DNA from: Lytechinus pictus
Lineage: Eukaryota > Echinodermata > Echinoidea > Temnopleuroida > Toxopneustidae
Assembly (NCBI RefSeq): GCF_037042905.1
Contig: NC_087253.1
Coordinates: 20,849,001 to 20,913,000 of the forward strand
DNA length: 64,000 nucleotides
Reading direction: 5' to 3'
Shown here: piece after piece, positions 38,072 to 46,500 of the stretch
Layout of the letters: the number at the start of each line of letters is the position of its first letter
Numbering within the stretch: the stretch's first letter is position 1
The notes under the pieces: model-generated
The model's database searches: none
What the model saw: the letters and a program-made list of their open reading frames with translations, nothing else
What the model was told of the DNA's origin: nothing
Program-made: the position numbers and the translations under genes

Positions 38072-41000
38072 GACAACAACATCATCATCATCATCACCAC
38101 CACCCTCTCCTCCCCATCATAATCATCATCATCATCAACAATATCATCACCACCACCCTCTCCTCCTCCCCATCATCATCATCATCATCATCATCAACAA
38201 CATCATCATCATCACCACCATCCTCTCCTCCCCATCATCATCATCATGGTCATCATTCACCATCATCACCACCATCCACAACCTAAAAAAAAAAAAAATG
38301 TCTTATACTCCTTTTTTCCCCCATTACTTCATCCTGCTGCACCGAATCCCTTTTTTCCTGAAGCAATAATTGAGGTGAGTGGGTCTTGAGGAAGTTGTCA
38401 GGTCTGAGCGCATGACCTGAATTTTCTATCTTCTCTTCTCTTGGCCCCTGAGAGGCTGTGAGAGTCATGTCCAAGGCTTCTTGCACTCTTAAAACAGATA
38501 AATGAAGGGTACATGTACATGGACATTTTTAAAGCTCAAATCTATATTTGATTTTAAAAAAGCCAAAATGAACCAAGCTAGCTTTAAAGCTAAACTACTG
38601 AGTACAACTTACAAGTAGGCATCGATCAGGCACTGATGGACTGAATAAGGCTACTATATACATACATGAATGAAGTGTAATTATCATGATTTTTTGATTT
38701 TACGTGTTCTTCCTAGATGTACATGTAAGTGCAATGGAGTTTGAAGCTCTTGTTGGAATGTTTCATAGGGAGTGGAGACGGAGCATACATTGTATGGGGG
38801 ACTGGGTCCAATGACCAGGGTAATACTACAAATGTTACATATCTGTATAATAGTACAATAGAGTCAATGTTTTTATCTACATATGTACATGTACATGTAT
38901 TAGTGCAATAAAATTGGATATTATATTACTATCATTATATAGTTTCATTACTTTTATTTAATCTAAACGTACATGTAGTTTAAAGAGAAATTACTGAGCT
39001 AACATAAAGCAAGAGCTACAGTATGTACATGTATGACAGACTGGTGTACATAGATTAAGCTAAATATTGCCCCTCAACTAAATAAAGACAAGCAGACTTT
39101 AGTAAGATCCTTCCATGTACACTGTAGCAACAATGTACTGTACGTCAAAAAATGAAATTAAAAATGTCAACGCACCGCCCAGGCCAGATTATCTTCCCAT
39201 ACTGGGATTACGATGGACATCCAAACAAATCTTTCATACATCGAATTGGAGGCAAATCCGTCTGCAAACTAAAGGGGAAAACGTGCCTGGGCCCAGTAAC
39301 ATAAAGCAATAACGATTGATCATGGAGCAAATTTCAATGATTTATTTCAATGATTACTGTATGCGATCAATTGTAAAAATCAGGCCTATGATTGATCGCT
39401 AACCTTTGTGTTACCAGCCCTGATTACTCTGGGTGACATTTACTTGATAAGCAGCTGAGGATATTTCTTAAATTCAAGCTGACATCCCTCGAGGATGAAA
39501 ACGGTGTTATAACAAGCATGATTGCGAGGAAGCAGAGAAAATGGATTGTTTTTGTCAGAGTAATTGCTGTTTTCTAGCACCAATGTGTGCAGAGAATTTT
39601 CATCAGGTTTTCTTAAACCGTGTCTCTCCATACATGTATATCTCCTAGGCAAAGCCACAAATTGAGAAGACATTTTCTGGATTGAACTCGGGAAAGATTA
39701 CATCAGACACATACATGTATCTACTTCTTTGTCAGGATTTCACCCCCCCCCCCCCCCATCATTTTGGTATTATACCTCCAAAGGTATTAGAGAACGGATA
39801 AAGCCAAGGTCAAAATGTAGGCCTACCTTTACATTCAAGGATATTGGAACAAAAGAGATTTCATTCATGTGTACTGTACATACTGTAGGCTATTCTGAAT
39901 TTCAACAGAAATTGGATTCTTCAATCACATAGGAAGTGAGTTCCACAGGGCTGGAGTAACAACCCTTTCCCCTTTACAATTTCATAGCTAAAGTTAAAGT
40001 AAATGAATGTAGATCTACATGTATCAAGAAGATCTGATTGTGGCCTCATGTGGTGTGGGTTTTAGTATAATGATCTGAATAAAAGTTCAATGCACATTTC
40101 TTTAGAAACACATGAAAAAAGAAGGACAAGTGCTATACATTTTTACTTTTTTTACTGACATGTAGTCATGCAGCGCACGACACTGGCACTGGTCCGACGG
40201 TCCCAGACCGGTAAAAATTGCTGTTGGGACAATAACTTTTCAGAAATAGCCAGATTTACTGGTCCGAAATGACCAGTAAAAATTATATCTTACTGATACA
40301 AATACTTTCTTCTCTTTTGTAAATCGTGGCCCTGGTGTCTCCCTAAAAATGCTCTACAAAATTGAGAACTGCACATGGCTCTCATGAATTATGTTGTGTG
40401 TGTACTGTTTGATAGTTGGGGTTTTTTTTTTTGGGGGGGATAACAATTGGCAATAAAAGATGGCAAGGTAAACCCAAGCCTGTTTTTCTTTATTTTTGGA
40501 GACCAGTAAATTTTAGGTTTGAACCAGTAAAAAATGGTAAAACTGCTGGTGATCAGGGTGGGCCAGTAGAAAAAAAAAAGGTTAGTGTGGAGCCCTGGTG
40601 TAAAAGTCTAAACACTCATTAGTACATTTTGTACATTGTGCATTTTATACACTGTACTCATAGACATTCAAAAACGCATCACTAGGCAGCCGACGATCTT
40701 TACGCCATTTCCTTCAGAGAGCAGCTGAGGTCCTGAAATTAAGAACACTCTCGTCATGCTCTGCAGTACTCTCTCCCATCGCTTCTAGGTAGATCAATGG
40801 CCGAGCCGAGTCCCATGTGACAGCGGTACTGCGGTGACGTTGACACGATCTCTTTCCCCAAGAGAGACACATTTTTTAATCATTGCATCCTACTCATTTC
40901 CTTTCGCATGTCCCGCAGCGGAATCTTGCTTTTTAACTTAAAGACAAAATCATTTCCGATTCCTTAAATTGGCAACATTCAGGTTGATTTCTGTTGAAAG

Positions 41001-43342
41001 GTGGTCATGAAATAATTGGAATATGATCAATTTTTAAGTATTCTTTACATGTACATACTGTACAAGTGCTGATTCAAGTACAGCACATACCATTGGAAAT
41101 TAAAAGAATATTTGTGTCGTTCATTACTAGTATCTATTTCTTTAAATAGCTCTTTCTCTTTATTTTTCTCCTTTTTCTTTCTCTTTCTCTTTTTCTCTCA
41201 CCCCCTTCTACCACACCCTCTACTTGTATCTTTCTTTCTCTATCCATTTTCTCTTTCTTTCTTTCTTTCTTTCTTCCTTTCTTCCTTTCTTCCTTTCTTC
41301 CTTCCTTCATTTCTTCCTCCCTCACTCACTCACTCACTCACTCCCTCCCTCCCTCCTTCCTTCCTTCCATCCTTAATCCTTCCTTTCTTTCTTTCCTTCC
41401 TTTCTTCCTTCCTTCATTCCTTCCTTCCTTCCTTCCATCCATCCTTAATCCTTCCTTCCTTCCATCCATCCTGAATCCTTCCTTCTTTCTTTCTTTCCTC
41501 CCTCCCTCCCTCCCTCCCTCCCTCCCTCCCTCCCTCCCTCCCTCCCTCCCTCCCTCCCTCCCTCACTCCCTCCCTCCCTCCCTCCCTCCCTCCCTCCCTC
41601 CCTCCCTCCCTCCCTCCCTCCCTCCCTCCCTCCCTCCCTCCCTCCCTCCCTCCCTCCCTCCTTCTCTATATCTCTCTCTCTTTCCCTTCTCTCCTCACTA
41701 GTAGTTTGGATCACAAGATAGTGTCTAATTTTCGTATGGGATATTGCCCACTGGAGCCTGATTGGTGTCAACTCATTTTTCATGGCAAAGTTAATGTCCC
41801 CTGGCTCCCGTCATGTGCATATTTCATGGAACAATTACTTAGTGATTTTCACAGACTATTGTTATAAGCTACTTCTATCCTTGCAATCTGATTGGCTGAG
41901 TGAGAGCACATTAAACAGTAAATATCACTGACCAGATTCTTCATCAGACATTCCCCAGGAAGAATTATGTCTTGTTCATGTCTTCACTTCCAAATGTTAC
42001 ATAGTTCAAATTAACCCCCCCCCCAAAAAAAAAAAAAGCCATAACATTAACAATTAGATCAATTTTAAGGACGTTCCACAGTTATATTTGTGCGCATTAT
42101 GATCTGCGCATAGTTTACACTCTGCGCGCTGACGTCACAATGGATGAACAGGTGATTAATTAGCTGCGGGTATGAGCTGATTTTTCTCATCTTCTGCACT
42201 TTAACTGCAGATCCGATGCGTTATTTCATGAAGCTAAAAAATTGAATTATTCCATGGACCATTCAAAAAAATATTCTCTACAATTTCAAAATACTTAACT
42301 CTGCAGTGCTGCCAAGAATCACGAATATTAGCCCGAGTTTGAATAAATGGTAGAGTGGTTTTGATTTTTTCTTCACATAGATACTAAGCATTCGGCCCAT
42401 TTTTGGTGTTTTAAAAAGCACATTTGCTCTAATAAAAATGCCGATAGTTTAAAAACAAGCACATGAACCCCTATTTTTTAATGTTTGTACCTCTTAGGTA
42501 TACCTTCCTCTACAACTCTGCAAATTTTGGTGAAAATGACATGGATTTTGAATAAAGTGCAGCATTTATTGTACGTTTGTAGTTTGTTACTGAAATTTTA
42601 CATTTTTTAGATTGGGATTTTGTTATCTTTTACGCCATTTTTAAGAACTGACAGTGCTGTTAAACTTAAAATTGCAAACAAATAGCACTATTTAATAGAT
42701 TCTCCATTCTAACGATACAATTATTAACTCTCTTGCAAAATTTGATGACTTTTTCATGTATTTTGAATGATCAATGGAGGTTTAAACTCATTGTAGTAAT
42801 CTTGGGCGGTCTAAAAATGCCAAATTCTTTTGAATGCGCAATTCTTAAGAACATCAATTTGGGTGAACTTTGAAGCTCTATAGCAAAAAATCAAGCACAT
42901 GGACCTATGTTAATTTTTGCATATTTCGAATATTAAGGTTCTAAAGTATCTATGTGCAAAGTTTGGTGAAAATGACATGGATTTCACTTTAACTGTGGAA
43001 CGTCCTTAAGTCAAGTAAAACTATAAACACTCCTAAATTACATACACCTATGTTTATAGATTACCTATAAATTGTGCAATTAATTTAACTCCTGTTTCAT
43101 TATTATCATGGTGTGATTGTAAATGGTGATGGTGGTGGCGATGATGAGGATGATGTGACAATGGCAATTATGTTGATGGTGTGATGATGGTGATGATGAT
43201 GATGGTGATGATGATGGTTATTAAGATGATTGATGATGGTGATGATGTTGATGATGATGATGACGATGATGATGGTGATGATGATTGATGATGTTGATGA
43301 TGGTGGTGATGATGATGGTTATTAAGATGATTGGCGATGATG

Positions 43343-43374
<32 letters not shown>

Positions 43375-43484
43375 GTTGATGATGATGTTGATGATGGTGG
43401 TGATGATGATGATGATGATGTTGATGATGGTGGTGATGATGATGATGATGATGTTGATGATGATGATGGTGGTGGTGGTGGTGG

Positions 43485-43531
<47 letters not shown>

Positions 43532-46500
43532 TTGATGATGGTGATAATGATGATGATACCATGGTAAACATAACAACAAGGTGGCTCAGTGATACATGAA
43601 CATGAAGACAAAGATTATAGTCCTCATGTAAACCAAAGACTTGAAAATATAGAACCTTCGGCTTTCTTGCCAGGTGCTCAGCATACTAAAAAATAGTTAT
43701 TAAAACTTCGTTGGTAAATCGTAAATTTATAAGAGAAGGCGATTCAAAATCAAACCTGCTCATACATGTATCTCTCCAAGTTGTCAGAAATTGTAATAAA
43801 GTACCGGGATATATTTCAATCTTTTTGACTCTTCAATTCTTCAAGGACATAGAGCATTTCAAATTCTTATTATAACAAATTATCACATTTTCAGTTGACA
43901 GTCACTTTTACTACAAAAATGTTTGGCATTTTGAAAGAATAAAACTGGTCTGATCTACGAATTGAGTATAGCTTTTGACTCCTCCCTGATCCTCTGTGCT
44001 CCAGTCATTACATGCACATGTATGTTTCTTCCCAGTCAATAAAGATAGATGTAAATATTGAAAGAGTTTTTAAAGTCTGCCATTTTGGAGGGGAGTGTCA
44101 ATATACATCCCTCTCAATCTATATCAGCCGTCACTGCGCCACGTGACTGAAATACTCATATGCTTTTCACACTGCATTTCCTTAACCCCATACTATCCTT
44201 AACCCTGGACTATCCTTAACCCCATACTATCTTTTTTTCGATTCACACTGTCTTTCTTAACCCCATACTATTTGCTTAGCCGGGGTTAACGCCTTAACCC
44301 CGGGCAATCACACAGCTCATAAATATTGATGATTTTACCATACAGAGCGCGATTAACGTGCAATTTCGACTTCTGTGATTGGCTAATGCTTAGCCCCGCT
44401 TTTGCTTAGCCCGGTTTCGATTCACACTGCATCTCTTAGCACCGCAATTGTGGTGCTAGCACCGCAATATGCCGGCTAACCCTGCTTTTTTGCAGGGCCG
44501 GATATTACCATACTATTTACCGTGCTAGCCCACTTTGCTAAAACGTAGTGTGAAAACGAAGTGGGCTAAGCTTAACCTCGGGAAATTGGTGGGGCTAAGA
44601 CCCCCCCTTAGCCCCACCAATTTAGGACAAAAAGTGCAGTGTGAAAAGCATACAAGTGTGCCAAGGGCCCTGTAACATAAAACTTTGCAATTGATCATGC
44701 GCTGATTTCTCTGATTGATTGCAATGATTATTGTGTATGATCAATCGTAAAAGTAAGCACTATGATCAATTGCTAAACATTGTGTACCCGGGCCCAGACA
44801 AAAAAAAACAAGAATGACTGTAAAATATTCCAATATGCCACAGAACAGCACTTAAGCAAATTACTGAAGACTACTCATTTTAACTTTGAACGATTACAGA
44901 AATTTTCCTTGTAAAAGGATATTTCTATAAAGGAACAAAATATCAAAAAATATCTAGGAATAGAAAATATAGATCGATCTGTACAACATGCAAGTATAAA
45001 GATTCATGTAAGCACATATATCCACCATCAAAATAACAAAATATCACATCTTTTTGTTTCTATAGCAATCTGTCAGCGTCACAACAGCATTGTATTTGAC
45101 AGGGAAGGTGAAATAATCATGTTACGTATGCATGAGATGTCGCTTGCCCCACTTTCAATCATGCTTCTACATTTTGATGAGGAACTGACAAATCTCTCCC
45201 ATTTTGATGCATGTCTGGCCTTGCATGAACAAATTATATCCATACTGTTCTGAGCAATCACAAAGGAAGAATGTTTTCATGACAGTATTGTCAAGAAAAC
45301 ACATTCTAAAGTACATGTAATGAAATTCTTTATTTCCAGAATTTGTAGATGAATTTGACTGTAATACTTTGTTCTTCTTTCTCTTGTTTCTTTTCTTCTT
45401 TTATAAAATTCAACTTGCAGGAACTGTTCTTTTTTTTTCCTTTGTACCTATCTACCTCTCTTACATGTATCATGTTACCCAGTTACCCATCCCCCCTTCC
45501 CCTCTTGATTGCCATCCTCCTCTCTCCTCTTTTTCTCTCCACCCTTTCCTTTACCTCTGTCCCCCCCCCCTCCCCTTTTCACGATGTCCCTCCCCCTTGG
45601 ACGCAATCTTCTCTCTTATTCTCACTATCTAACTTACCGTCATCCTCCCCCTTCTCTTTCGTACGGCTCTTCTCTACCCCTCCCTGGTTACATCTTGTAG
45701 TGGTTTCATTTCAGAAAACTTGTATACATCCAAAGAGTGTCGACTAGTGTAGCACAATTACACTGTCTACCGATAGGCAATTTACCAAATATTCATGTGG
45801 GAATCGGGGAAGGGGTTCACAAGGGAAATGTCCTATTACTCCGTACAACACTCTAACACTCACACACCCGCAGAGCACAGTAAAATTTTCTTCAAGCAAG
45901 CTTCCGCACTTACCTTTGAATTTTGATCTGATGTTCGCAAGCTCTTTGTTAATCCTCTTGATTTCAGCTTCCTTGCTTTTACCTTTACAAACAAAAGATG
46001 GAAGGGAAAAGGGGGAGATAAATGTAGTCTACCACACGGATTCATTTAACATTTTATAAAAAGTCAAGATATGCAATCAAACTATAAGTTGATTTGGGCA
46101 TATTCCAACTCTATATATTTTTAGAGTCTATAAAAAAACAAATCTTGCAAGCTCCTTCTTTATTTCAGCTTCATGGACATGTACACATGTACATGTACGT
46201 TTGTTTTGGAAAAAAATATATATTTTTATCCGTTATTGTCTGAATTTCCCTTTAGAAATTAAATACTGCAATATACATTAAAAGCAGCATCCATGGTTTG
46301 TCTCAAAAGATCGTAATTTTTGTTTTCCCTTTTTAATACATTGTAATTTTCCCCCATTGATTCATGTATTCTAAGGATCTGTCCATTAAGACAACTTTGC
46401 TTGTCTACGTTGGGTGATTACACAGAGGTTTGAAGGTTTGCATAGTGGTAAAATTTGGATGGTAAGGTTTGCGTTAACTACCGACCATTTGAGCTCAAAT

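Larger units (their letters stand above)
19344..45913 (-). other. AP2A: AP2A intron 2, 26.6 kb
   Basis: No exon-like open frame with splice signals and recognisable homology was found on either strand of this intron. It holds the repeats listed separately. The following stretches show neither a repeat nor a gene that I recognise: 19344-20250, 20444-20917, 21500-22090, 22300-23300, 25301-26630, 28005-28640, 29170-31360, 31562-34008 apart from SINE pieces, 34137-36066, 36540-37800, 38286-39290, 39422-40165, 40600-41130 and 44795-45913. Some of these are less repetitive and more GC-balanced (20440-20760, 29285-29520, 30000-30240, 35310-35700, 39430-39680, 40670-40960) and could be regulatory modules. 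Confidence 0.85.

Noticed and set aside
41112..41783. Frames of 112-120 codons
   Set aside because: (TTCC)n and (CCCT)n microsatellite.
43168..43611. 147-codon Ile/Thr-rich and 104-codon Asp-rich frames
   Set aside because: (GAT)n trinucleotide repeat read in different frames.
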